A DNA stretch of 64,000 nt from Aquilaria yunnanensis. Lineage: Eukaryota; Streptophyta; Magnoliopsida; Malvales; Thymelaeaceae. Where the stretch lies: NCBI GenBank assembly GCA_039654915.1, contig CM077597.1:31780001-31844000 (forward strand). Direction: 5' to 3'. The notes under the pieces are model-generated. The model was given only the letters and a program-made list of their open reading frames with translations. It made no database searches and was not told where the DNA came from. Shown in pieces: positions 12,842-24,139 of the stretch (position 1 is the stretch's first letter; each line of letters begins with the position of its first letter). A program made the translations under genes and the position numbers.

Positions 12842-14110
12842 ATATCTTAGGGCTAATTTACTTTTCTAACCAAATCTGGTCACCCCCTTCATGGGAAACA
12901 CCTTTAATAGCACCTTGTCCCCTATATCAAAACTTAGTTCCAGCCTTCTTACATTGGCATACTTCTTTTGTCGATTATTGGTAGGCTTGATCCTTCTTTG
13001 GATCAGCTTGATCTTTGTTGTTGTGTCAACAATGATCTTGGCTCTAATTTGAAGTCTATTTATCAAAAGTGCCCAACAATGATGAGTCATGTACCTTTGC
13101 CCATACATAGCTTCATAAGGTGCCATGCTTATGACCTCATGATAGCTATTGTTATAAGCAAACTCAATAAATGGAAGATGACAATCCTAGTCACCCTTGA
13201 AATCCATGGCTCACATACTTAGTATATCTTCTAAGGTTTGTATCATTATTTTAGACTGCCTATTAGTATGAGGCTGATATGTTGTACTTAAGCTTACATT
13301 TGTGCTTAGTGCCTTTTGGAAGATAGTCCAAAAATTAGACACAAACCTTGGATCTCGATCTAAAATTATCTGATTCGATACACTAAGTAATCTCACCACT
13401 TCCTTAATCGAAAACTAAGCTAACCTTTCCAATGTATAGGTGACCTTAATCAGTATAAAATGTGCTTATTTAGTAAATTGATCAACTATCACCCAAACAG
13501 CATCATGTTGGTCTTGGGTGTTACCCCACTAGTTATGGACCTCTACATCCTTTCTGGTATGGGATGGCTTTGCAATGTTCTAACAGGTTTTTGGTGTTCA
13601 GCTTTCACAATTTGGCAAGTCAAGCATTTACTTATATGCTCAGCAATATCTCATTTAAGTTTAGGGCACCAAAAATGAGTCTATAAATCATGGTACATCT
13701 TGTTAACACCTAGGTGTATGCTTAGCTTATTGTTATGAGCGTCTTGGAGAACTTGTTTCCTTAGCTCATCCGTATTGGGCGCGTACATTCTTTCCCCATG
13801 GTATAACAATCCAACCTTATATCAAAATTCTTTTTATACTGTACCATGCTTTTCCTTTCCTAAAATCTTCTTGATGTCAGGGTCTTTGCTTTATGCATCC
13901 TTTAATTTTACTAGCCACGTTGACTGTATCTCTAGAACATACACCTGAGTTCTCTCCTAAATTCACCAAAATTCATGTAAAATCGAGAATTGTTCTCCAA
14001 GAGTGTCCTTTAAGGTACTTGACACTTGATCTTTGGAGAGAAATACTCTGGTGTATTTCCTGTTTAGTGCATCAGCTACGACATTACCTTTACCCACACA
14101 ATAATCTATT
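12842..14110 (-). pseudogene. Integrase region of element F pol, degenerate
   Basis: The minus strand shows, from right to left, the end of RNase H, a zinc-binding part ending CLTCQIVKAEHQKP (about 13600-13640), fragments of the catalytic core, the post-core words YEAMYGQRY and CWALL (about 13050-13115), and a GDKVLLKV...PMKGV block at 12866-12950. The order matches a Ty3 integrase (HHCC, core, GPY/F-like C-terminal part). Several stops and frameshifts are visible, so no functional enzyme is expected. Confidence 0.8.
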
Positions 14111-15190
14111 TTGCAGTCATAATCTTTGATGTACTCAATCCATCATCTCTCTTTCATTTTTATTTTTTTTGTGTGTAAACAAGTACTTCAAACTATTGTG
14201 GTCTATGAAGATCTTAAAAGATTTTCCTAGTGAGTAATGTCTCCAAAGCTTTAATACAAAGAACACTGCATCTAACTCTAGATCATGCACTTGGTAACTT
14301 AGCTCATTAGGTGGAAGTTGCCTTGACCCATCAGCAATTACTTGCTTCTCTTGCATAAGTAGACATCTAAACCTGAATGAGAAGCATTAGTATAAATTTT
14401 AGAAGTCTTGTATGATTTCGGAAGGATTAAAATGGGTGCAGAAGTAAGTCTCTTTTTAAGTTCTAGGAAACTAGCTTCACAATTGTTTGACCATTTGAAC
14501 AACTGAGATTTCTTAGTCAGGGCAGTTAATGGTGATGCTATTATAAAAAAATTTTCTATGAATCTTCGATAATAACATGCCAAACCTATGAAAGTCCTCA
14601 CTTCCCTTACCATAGTTAGCCTTTTCCATTCAACCACAGCCTTAACTTTGTTACTATCTGTTGAGAGTGCTTGAGCATTAATAATATGCACAAGAAATGG
14701 AATCTCTTTAGCCTAGAACTAACACTGGGATAATTTTGCAGAGTATTGATTTTCCTTTAGTACTTGCAGCACTATCTTAAGATGTTCTTCATGCTCTTAC
14801 AGGGAATTTGAATACATCAAAATGTCATTGATGAAAACTTCAACAAACGCATCCAATTATGGGCAAAAGATTCGATTCATAGTATCCATGAAAATTGTTG
14901 AGGCACTCATAACCCTAAATGGCATTACAGTGTACTCATAGTGTCCATAATGAGTCTTGGATGTAGTTTTAGGTATCCTCTACTCAAACTCTTACTTAGG
15001 AGTACATAGACTTTAGGTTGATTTTAGAAGAAAGCTTTTGTCCTTTCGACCTATCAAATAGGTCATCAATCTGAAGTAAAGGATACTTGTTCTTCATAGT
15101 AACTGCATTCAGTTTCTTGTAGTTAACACACGATCTTAGTGTGCCATCCTTGTTTTTCACAAATAACATCGGCACCCCCCATAGCAAAAA
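14111..15190 (-). pseudogene. Reverse transcriptase and RNase H of element F, degenerate
   Basis: RT is seen from about 15187 ([18 protein letters not shown], finger/palm region) through the catalytic box at about 14823-14845, read FINDILMYS, to the thumb/connection at 14691-14345 (RTFIGLACYYRRFIENF). RNase H follows at 14356-14135 with a start like VIADGSRQL, DLELDAVFFVLKLWRHY and an IDHNSLKYLF box. The first catalytic Asp of the usual FIDDI box is Asn. The element-E copy has the same change. Stops occur between the blocks. Confidence 0.88.
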
Positions 15191-15850
15191 ACACTGGTCT
15201 TATAAACCTCTTTTCTAGTAGTTCCTCCAACTTGTTCTACAACTCATCCATCTCAGGAGCTGACATTCGATATAGGGGTATGGAAATAGGTTCCTTGTCA
15301 GGTTGTAAATGAATAGAGAATTTGATTTCTCTCTTGGGTGGTAAACCTGGTAAATCTGCAGGAAACACTTATAGGAATTGATTGGAAATAGGTATTTCCT
15401 TGAGTTGCTCCTTATAGCCATTCCATTTACTGTGTAATAATCTTGGTCTTGCACTATAGGAATGGTATCCAAGACCTTAGTGTGCAATCTCTTGGCACTA
15501 CTTGCCAGACCTCCTGTACAGACCACTCTTACCCCAGATGTGCTCTACACAGTTGATCTAAGCTCTAAACTTAGCCAACCAATCCATGCCCAACACAATA
15601 TCATGGGACCTTAAATCCATGACCCATAATTCATAAGAAAACTTATAGCCCTCTAACTCCAAGTGAAATTTTCTTACTAATTCATTAGTCAAAGTCATGC
15701 TTTTCCTTGGAGTTCAAATTGACCTCATTTCTTCCATAAATTCTCTTTGCAAATTTAACTTATCCATTAAGGATGATGCAATGACAAAAATAATAGCTCC
15801 AGTGTCAAGCAAAACTCTTACAATAATATTCTAAAATATAAAATTACCTT
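15191..15850 (-). pseudogene. Aspartic protease region of element F
   Basis: At about 15795-15815 the minus strand encodes VLLDTGAIIFVIASSL. This carries the retroviral-type DTGA active-site loop followed by the usual hydrophobic stretch. The remaining protease-to-RT linker to 15191 is broken by stops. The protease would cut the Gag-Pol polyprotein. Confidence 0.8.
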
Positions 15851-17090
15851 AAATTGCAGATGGTTCATGAGTAACTTGAGTTGTTAGGGGAAATGACCTA
15901 GGTGATATCATTACATTTGTAGGTGCACTATTGTTACTCAGGGCAGAACCTTCAACTTGGCTTTGCTCTAACCTATTTTAGGGACAATCCGTTTCCCAAT
16001 CCCTACTTTGATGAAAAATGTTAGAAAGATCAGTCCCTAGGGTGTTGGGCTTTATGCCATGGAACTTGTGGCACTTAGGTCATTACTTCTTATTGTCTTT
16101 CTTACTCTTTTTATTTGAGGCCTAGTTAGCAGCAACCATTGGCCTCTTATCCAAAGCTTTACTTTGAGGGAAAGATGACGCCTTTGCACCTTTTTTTGGC
16201 CTTGACTCTCCCAATCCCCACTTAAGGGCTAATGCTTTTTGAACTACTTGATGGTAGTTCTTGATTCTTACCACCACGTTGAACCATCTTAGCATTGGTT
16301 TCAAGTCTTGAACAAATTGTCATCCGTTATGTAAAGAGCTTAATGAATGAGTGAGCTAAACTTGTGCTTGTACTCGGTGAATAACATATCACCTTGATCT
16401 AGTTCTTGAACCTTAACTCTCTTTTGATCCTAAGCAGTTTCACTTACATTTTGTCTTCAAAACTTCCTCTCAAAGCCTCATAATATAAAGTTCTCCTGTG
16501 ACGCTTGGCATTCTGCAACTCACTCTTTCACCATAGAGAACTTTTACCCTTCAAATAGAAAAGTGTTATTTCCACCCTTCGTTGGGAATCAAACTTGGCG
16601 TGGTGAAACAAAACCTTTATAATGGTCAACAATTCCTCCGCTACATTCAGGTCATTGGTACCAAAGAACTTTAGTGGTCCATAACTTTGGAACTAAATGA
16701 GTAGTTCCATTTGTGGAGGAATTGCTATCCTCTTCCTTCATCAAGGATGTATGTGTTCTTCAGAGTCTTCTTCCTATTCCTCATATGCTTCTTCCACATC
16801 AAGCCCTTGGGGGTGAATCTTGCCTTTTTCGGCCTCGATGCTTAACTTCCTCACGGAGCACCTCTTCTGTTACCCCATTACCATTGTTTCCTTGAGAAGC
16901 ATTCATAGCTTCTCAAGCTTGTTGGTGATCTTGAAGAAGAACCGTTATTCCCCTAGATAACTAAGCCTTATTACTACTTAGTTCCTGCATAAAACTAACA
17001 ATGTCCCCTGCCATACCCATCATGGGATCACTTGACCCTTCTTAAGGCTTAGGATTGGCAATGACATTAGTCCTATTACTTACCATAGCA
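15851..17090 (-). pseudogene. gag region of element F, degenerate
   Basis: Reading left from about 17090 on the minus strand there are Gag-like pieces: an acidic/Gln-rich N-terminal part, a central segment with WTTKVLWYQ (about 16660), DHYKGFVSPR and YEALRGKF, and near 16030-16085 a decayed Cys/His region (KCHKFHGIKP) where a zinc knuckle should be. Many stops are present. Position between PBS and protease supports gag more than the sequence itself does. Confidence 0.7.
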
Positions 17091-17211
17091 CATGCATACA
17101 AAGCTAGAAAGCTTCCCTAGGTAATTTATCTATCAACTTTAAAACTTAAACAAGGACTTCATTTTGACCTCACATAATTTGCCTCTAATAAGACTCTTAC
17201 AAGACTATTAA

Positions 17212-17228
17212 GCCTTGCTCTGATACCA
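17212..17228 (-). other. Primer-binding site of element F
   Basis: The minus strand reads TGGTATCAGAGCAAGGC one base after the LTR, an excellent match to the initiator-Met-tRNA-type primer site of plant retrotransposons. Confidence 0.85.
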
Positions 17229-17229
17229 T

Positions 17230-18011
17230 TGTAAGGGTTTTTGACTTACCTTGGTGTGGGGCCAACCCAAGATCATTAATTTAATTAGAATTTAGTGGTC
17301 TCGCTCTTAGTTGTAGTTGGCTAAGTCAATGCTTGTATGATTTAAAACTTATATGCTACTATTTTGTTATCCTAACATATGTATCATGCAAGTTTAACTT
17401 CGGCAATATCAGTTTACAACAAGTAAAACTTTCAAGTAATTGCCACTACATAAAGAAGAAAATAATCATAAAACTAAGAATCAAAGTCATAAAATAATTT
17501 TACTTAGGCTTTAAGCCTTAAATTTATATACATCCAAAAGCAACCACTAGTGTATGTACACACTATGGTTTAGCAAAATTGTCCACACTAGAGGCCACTA
17601 GGAACACAAGCACAAACATATTCACAAAGATCTAGTTTGAGGCCTCAGAATGAAGTTTCCCACCTAAGCTTGTAGCTTCCAAGATGAGAACTCGAGTTCC
17701 TCATGTACTTAGGCAATAATTGATAAAGCTAGAATCAAACACTCAGATTAGCAAATAAATTGCTAACCAAATAACATAAAATCAAGCATGATTGAAGTTG
17801 CTTGTACTTGCGGCTAGAACATTCTCAGAAACCCGCTCACTGGGTGCTAGGATTCATACTAAAAGAATCTACAAAATGTGACACTTAGAATGGTGAGAAT
17901 TCAATAATTATCGGTAAGGGATTAATATGTACAAAATAAATCTTTAGGACATGAAAATTTAAATAATAATATATAAATGCTTATTGATGCGAGCCCAAAA
18001 ACATCCTGAGG
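17230..18011 (-). repeat. 5' LTR of element F, truncated
   Basis: It starts TGTAAGGG next to the PBS and aligns with 8097-8905 in the same orientation. Similarity stops near 18011, about 1.1 kb short of a full LTR, so the outer part (U3) of the 5' LTR is missing. Confidence 0.82.
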
Positions 18012-18170
18012 ACTTAACTAATGGCCAAGAGTTGAGCCCTATGGTGGGGATCCATCCTTATCCTAGTCCTGATGTTACAATAATTTAATCTTTTCTTAGC
18101 AAGCTTAGCTTGCCACTTTATTTCCCTAATCAAATTGTCCAGGGGTTTAACTTAACTTGGTGACTCAACC
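18012..18170. other. Short unassigned spacer between elements F and E
   Basis: 159 bases that match neither the F LTR nor the E LTR. No feature seen. Confidence 0.4.
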
Positions 18171-20516
18171 TGACATGGCCGTCTGTCGACCCTGCCTAGG
18201 AAACCTATGAGAACTAGTTTTACAGTGGTTGCAACTGGTTAGCTGTATATGTGCGCGCATTAAAACTTCATGATACTAGTTGATTAGCATAGAATATGCA
18301 AGATGCATGATCTTTATGCTTTCACTAGGGCAAATGGAAATCATAAAAACATTAAAATTTGTATGGCTAATACTACACATAACAACATTGCGAAGGCATT
18401 CAACATAAAGTAGCCTAATGCCTTCACCTAAGAGCAACCTAGAGTCTAAGACTCCAAATATAGACATGGGAGGCAATTAGGTGTACAACACATATACAAG
18501 CCTCAATTAAGATCTTCTTCACTAATTCCCACCTTAGAAATGAATCCCGGTGGTGAGCCACAAAAGCCTATCCACGTGCTACTAGGCTCTGCAGCCAAGA
18601 AAAACATTATAGTTAGCATTGTTACTTAACCAACAAGTAACCAAAGTAGACTATAATAAAAAAGGTTCTCAAGTGAAGTACCTACAACAATAAACTATCA
18701 TGACAAGCCTCAACGGTTATCTGGCTCAACAGCATTAGAATCTACACAACATAATTATGGAGTGAGAATGTAGAATTCTCAGTAAGGGTCTTCACTTCAC
18801 CTGCAAGAAAAGTTACTAAGCACAACACATATGTGAACATATGTAATCTGCTGTGAGCTCAAATAGCTTGAGGCTGGATTTATGCGCATATGTTTGAGTC
18901 CCTTGGGACTTCTCCTCAACCTAGCCCTTGAACTATAATGCAGAGCCTTGCCTACTAGAAAGTATGTCTTACTAGCCTAACCAGTGTTGATTCACTAGTT
19001 GAAACTCCCTTATGTTGTATAGGGGCTCTATGGTAGGACTACTATCGACTAGGCCATAAAGACCCACTAGGTGCACTACGGTTTCACATCGCAACCTCAT
19101 GCCTGATGGCACGGCTAGGTCACCGATGGTACTAAACCTTTCACGCAAGCTAAAGATACCTAGTTATGGTCTTTTGTTAACTATTTTTCTTGCTTGTGGT
19201 GAAAGCAACCATAAAACACAAAGAAAAATCCTAGGTCTTTGAGGAGTTTTGGAAGCCTCGGAGTACCCCCGGATTACTTAGACCCCTAGGTACCCTAAGT
19301 ACCTCATTGGGGATTATTTCGAGCTTTCAAGCAAACTTGGAAAAATTTAGCTAAGATAACTATGGTGATGCATCGCCACAGTTATTAACATTCAACGTGC
19401 ATTTTGTGGTGTTGGCAATGCATTGCTGGTATTGGCAACGTGCGATGCTCAGAATTTTCTAGTTTTGCTATGACATCCTTTGAAGACTTACCAAACATGT
19501 TAAACATGGTTGGATGGCCTTTAAACTTTATGTACCTATAAAAAATGTTGCAAAGACCACAACCAACTATCACAAGCATTCCTATGAGGCATTGTAACAT
19601 TATTCCAAGCTTCATAAAACTAGTAGTCCATCATGATCAAACTAGGCCACTAACTAATGCTATTGCGAAAACTACTTGATTTCTTCAAGCAATCACACTC
19701 TAATAGCATTAATCAAGATTGAAAACATAACTCCCTTATGTTAACTTTAACTTACAAGAAAGAATCAATCCACCCTTCAACAAGAACCAAAGTTCCATAA
19801 AGTTCTTCCTAGTTCCAAGCAACCAAAGGCACAAAACAAAAAATTACTAACTTTTAATCAAAACCTAAGCTCCCAATCATCTAATAAACAAGAATTCACC
19901 ATTGAATCACAAGTTACCTCACATAAAAAAATAGGTGATGGTTGGAAACATGGTTCCAACCACCAAAAACTTGAAATTCAACTTGGAACAAGCTTCCTAA
20001 TGCATATATACCCTTGGTAGCTTCAAATTTCACCAAAAACTCTTGGTTTTAAACTTGATTTCATGAAGAAATGGTATGGTTGAGGATGAACTCGGGTTTG
20101 ACAAAAAAATGGCAGCCTCCTCCATGTTACCAAGCTTTCATACCTCTTTTTAAAACCAAGCCACCAAAGTTTATGCATAGTTACAAACAAGTCCTCTTCT
20201 TTCCTGAGTAACTAGTCAATCTTGGTCAAACCTTGTTTTTTTGAGTTAAACTTAGTTAAAAGTAAAATTTAGGTTTTGAAAACTCATTTTTAACACTCGG
20301 GATCTGCTTTACTCTTTGGGATGCTAAACTTTGCCCCTACTTATTTTTAACACCATTTTGCCCTCGAACATTATTTGGTGCCTTAACCTTCTTGGAACCT
20401 AGTGAACTTTGCTAAACTAACATATTCTTGCTATGTGAACTTGAAATAAGCTTCCAAACTAGGTTTCAAACACTTTTCCTTCCTTGAACAAGCTACCAGC
20501 TAGGAGAGCCATAACA
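18171..20516 (-). repeat. 3' LTR of element E (2.35 kb)
   Basis: The plus strand runs from TGACATGGCC to GCCATAACA, so the ends are imperfect inverted repeats (element strand TGTTATGGC...GGCCATGTCA). It is collinear, in opposite orientation, with solo LTR N at 10436-12836. The right end abuts a PPT. The 5' LTR partner is missing. Confidence 0.85.
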
Positions 20517-20880
20517 TTCTCCCCTCATTCTGGAATTTGGTCCCCTAAATTCTACTGCAACTGAGGAGAAACACTAGGATACCTTTTTAGCATATCCTGC
20601 TCCATCTCCCAAGTAACTTCTTCTTTACTATGGTTCAACCAAAGGATGTTAACCATTGGAATCCACTTGGTTCAGAGTTTCTTGACTTGACTGTCAAGTA
20701 TCTAAACTGGCTTCTCTTCGTAGGTTAAGTCTTCCTGAATGGTTAAGAGTTGACTACTTGTCCTAGATCCACTGTGCATTTGCTTAGAAGACTAACATGA
20801 AACATGTTATGCACTTGGGACAAGTTTGGCAGTAAAGCCAACTGATAAGCAACCTTCCCTATTTTCTCCAAAACTTCATA
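20517..20880 (-). pseudogene. PPT and chromodomain-like end of element E pol
   Basis: The minus strand reads GAGGGGAGAA (20517-20526) just before the LTR, as a PPT. Upstream the frame encodes EEVTWEMEQDM then a KRYP...PQLQ end (about 20570-20630) and, before that, DSQVKKL and LWLNHS. This is a recognisable chromodomain tail of a plant chromovirus. Relatively few lesions occur in this stretch. Confidence 0.8.
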
Positions 20881-21797
20881 GGGATGTACCTAAGAGCTAA
20901 CTTACCCCTTTGCCCAAACTGGGTAACTCCTTTCATGGGAGACACTTTGAAAAGTACCTTGTCCCCAACTTCAAAACTCAATTCCCGTCTCTTCAAATTC
21001 ACATACTTAGTCCCCCAATCATTGGCTGTTCTAATCTGTTGCTAGATTAACTTAATCTTAGCTATAGTGTCCACTAGGATCTTAGAGCCGACAACTACCC
21101 TATCTGAATGGTTTTCCCAATAGTGGGGTGTCATGCATCACCTACCATACAAAGCCTTATATGGTGCCATACCTATAACAGTTTGGTGACTGTTATTATA
21201 AGGAAACTCAGTGAGTGGCAAGTGCTTATCGTAATCACCTCTAAATTCACACATACACAACATATCCTCTAAATTCTAAACCATTCTCTCAGACTTTCCA
21301 TTAGTCTGAGGATAAAAGGTGGTACTGAGACTAACCTTACTTCCCAATGCCTCTTGGAAAGCATTCCAAAATCGTGACATAAACCAAGGATCTCTATCAG
21401 ATATAATCTAATCTGGAATACCATTCAACCTCACAATCTCCTTGACATACAACTAAGACAACCTTTCCAACATGTAAGTGATCCTTATGGGTGTAAAGTG
21501 AATCGATTTAGTAAACTTATTGACCACCACCCATATAGCAACATGTTGATTCTGGGTGTTCGGTAACCTTACTAGGAAATCCATGGTAATGGAACCCCAC
21601 TTCTTTTTCAGAAAAGGTAAACTTTGAAGTGTGCCTACCGGTTTCTGTTGTTTAGCTTTAACCATTTGGCAAGTCAAACATTTAGCCACTTGTCTTGCTA
21701 CATCCCTCTTAATTCCCAGCCACCAAAAATGCATCTTCAAATTTTGCTACATCTTACTAACACCAGGGTGAACACTTAACTTACTACTATGTGCCTC
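20881..21797 (-). pseudogene. Integrase region of element E pol
   Basis: A frame at 21453-21740 encodes the zinc-binding end (CLTCQMVKAKQQKP) and the beginning of the catalytic core (WGSITMDFLVRLP, with the first core Asp), then a decayed core. Near 20910-21000 is the GPY/F-region block resembling GDKVLFKVSPMKGVT. The order is that of a Ty3 integrase, which inserts the cDNA copy into nuclear DNA. Stops between the blocks make it inactive. Confidence 0.85.
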
Positions 21798-23340
21798 CTA
21801 TAGGACTTGCTGCCTAAGTCCCTCCACATTCGGCACATAGAGCCAATCTCCATGGTGTAGTATTCCATTCTTATGACGGAACTCCTTCCTAACAGTACCA
21901 AGCTTCTCTTTTCTAGAAATTTTCTTTAACAACGGACCTTTGTTCTGAGCATCCCTGACTTCAAACAACCAAGTTGACTGTATTTCCAAAATGTAGACTA
22001 AGGACCTTTCTTGGTTTTGCCAAAACTCATGCAAAGCTGAGAAATAATCCCCCGACACTTCTCCTGAAGAACTTGTAGCCTGATCTTTTAATAGGATAAC
22101 TCCTGTGTACCTTCGACTCAGTCCATCTACTACCACATTTCTTTTGCCTGCACAATACTCAATCGAATAATCATAATCTTTTATGTACTCAACCCAGCTT
22201 CATTGCCCCATATTCAGATCCTTCCATGTGAACAGATATTTCAAACTCTTGTAGTCTGTGAAAATCCTGAATGACCTCCCCATCAAATAGTCTCTCCAAA
22301 GCTTAAGAATGAAGACTACCGCCACTAGCTTGAGGTTGTGAACTTGATAGTTCAACTCATTAGGTGTCAACTACCTTGAGCCATAGGCAATCACTTGACT
22401 TTCCTGCAATACATACCCTTGGTGCATCTATGTACACCATGAAAGCTTTGTTCGGATTTGGCAAAATGACTATTGGTGCACTTGTCAGCCTTTTCTTTAA
22501 CTACAAGTAGGCTTCCTCACACTTCGGTGTCCAATCAAACTTTTAAGCTTTCATGGTCATGGCTATCAATGGTGTAGCTATTACAGAGAATTTCTTTATG
22601 CACCTCCTATAGTAGCCTGCCAAGACAAAAAACTCCTAACATTTGTAATTGTAGTTGGTCCTTTCCACTCAACCACTACTTAAACCTTTTTAGGATCCAC
22701 TGACAAACCCTGACCACTAATAATGTGCCCCAGAATTTGTATCCTTTCAGACCAAAACTCACATTTAGATGACTTTGTATAATATTGATTCTCCTTTAGT
22801 GCTTGCAAAAGCATTCTATGGTGCTCCTTATGCTTTTGTGTAGACTATGAGTATAACAAAACGTCATTGATGAAAACTTCAACAAATTGATCTAAGAATG
22901 GCTAGAAGATCCTATTCATGGCTTCCATGAACACTACTGGGGTGTTAGTTACACCAAATGGCATAACCATATACTCATAGTGTCCATACCTTGTCCTGAA
23001 GGCAGTTTTCAGGACATCTTCCTCCTTAACTCTAATCTGGAAGTATCCAGACTAGAGGTCAATCCTAGAAAACACCTTCACTCCCTTAAGCCTATCAAAC
23101 AGGCAATCGATCCTAGAAAGTGGATACTTATTCTTGGCTATTACTGCATTCAACTTTCTTTAATTGATCCATAGTCTCAAAGTTCCATCCTTTTTCTTTA
23201 CAAACAACACTGGGGCTTCCAACGGTGATACACTAAGCCTTATAAAGCCTTTCTCTAGCAATTCTTCTAACTACTTCTTTAGCTCATCCATCTTAGGAGC
23301 TAACATTCAATAAGGCTGTATCGAAATAGGTTCTACTCCA
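21798..23340 (-). pseudogene. RT and RNase H of element E
   Basis: RT blocks on the minus strand: [12 protein letters not shown] (about 22950-22985), catalytic box FINDVLLYS (about 22850-22880), thumb text LGHIISGQGLSVDPKKV (about 22690-22740). RNase H follows with VIAYGSR (about 22385) and TDYKSLKYLF (about 22230-22260, usual His replaced by Tyr), ending in the VVVDGLSRR box at 22110-22136. The first catalytic Asp of the RT box is Asn, as in element F. Several stops are present. Confidence 0.87.
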
Positions 23341-24139
23341 GGTTGAAGATGGATAAAGAACTTTGTTTCCCTCATGGGTGGTAACCCAGGCAACTATACT
23401 GGAAACATCTCAGGAAACTGATTGGCTATAGTGATTTCCTTAAGTTCTTCCTCTATGGCCACCCCATTCAAAGAGCAATACTCGATGCTAACCCTCTTGT
23501 GCAAGTCACTCTAGCTCTCTGAGCATCAGTAATGTTAACTGAGTGACTAGCACAATCAATTTGCACCTTGTACTTGCTTAGTTAATCCATTCCTAACACT
23601 AGGTCATAAGACCTAAAATCTATGATCCACAACTCGTAAGAGAAATCATGGTTGCATAACTGCAAGGGATACCTAGTAACCAACTCATTGGTCACTATAA
23701 AACTCCTCCTTGCAGTCTTGATGAGTCTCAACTCATCTAAGATTTATTACAGCAACTTAAGCTTATCTACCAAGGTAGACAACATCATAGAAAGAGTAGC
23801 TCTAGTATCAAAAAGTACTTTAACACTACCACTCTGAAAAGTAAAGTTACCTCGAATGATGGTTGGCTCTTTGGTCACCTAACTTGCTAGGGTGAAGACC
23901 CTTAGCTCAATTGCTGCAATGGCCATGTTAAGGTGATTTCCTATGGCAAGGGGTGTAGGGGGTGGATTCGTAGGTGGACCTGGTAAGGGTCAAGCCTTTG
24001 GGCATTCTTTTGCCCAATGACCTCTCCGGCCATAGATGTTATAAAGATGTTCCTAATGTGCATGGCTTTGTGCCATGGGACCTTTTACACTTAGGCCATA
24101 AACCAACTTTCCTTCTCTTGAAGGAACCTTGACTCTCAA
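23341..24139 (-). pseudogene. Protease and 3' part of gag of element E
   Basis: At about 23780-23830 the minus strand encodes VLFDTRATLSMML, a protease active-site loop in which the conserved Gly of DTGA is Arg. Between 23960 and 24120 lies a weak Cys-containing end of Gag (WPKCKRSHGTKP). Gag is interrupted at 24139 by the following LTR. The Gly to Arg change should inactivate the protease (inference from the family). Confidence 0.72.

Larger units (their letters stand above)
8097..18011 (-). mobile_element. Ty3/gypsy chromovirus-like element F, degenerate
   Basis: A minus-strand element with all landmarks in order from right to left: truncated 5' LTR (17230-18011), PBS (17212-17228), gag, aspartic protease, RT, RNase H, integrase, chromodomain-like tail, PPT (10058-10071) and 3' LTR (8097-10057). 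Polyprotein order PR-RT-RH-INT places it in Ty3/gypsy, and the C-terminal chromodomain-like tail with a tRNA-Met PBS suggests a chromovirus, perhaps Tekay/Del-like (inference). Many stops and frameshifts make it a pseudo-element. A 2.4-kb solo LTR (10436-12836) splits the integrase/chromodomain part. It is the same kind of element as E. Confidence 0.88.
18171..24139 (-). mobile_element. Ty3/gypsy chromovirus-like element E, 5' part missing
   Basis: A minus-strand element with 3' LTR (18171-20516), PPT, chromodomain, integrase, RNase H, RT, protease and the last part of gag. At 24140 it is cut by the start of another LTR (D'), so its gag N-terminus, PBS and 5' LTR are absent. It is better preserved than F and collinear with it domain by domain. 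The coding strand still has numerous stops. Confidence 0.87.
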
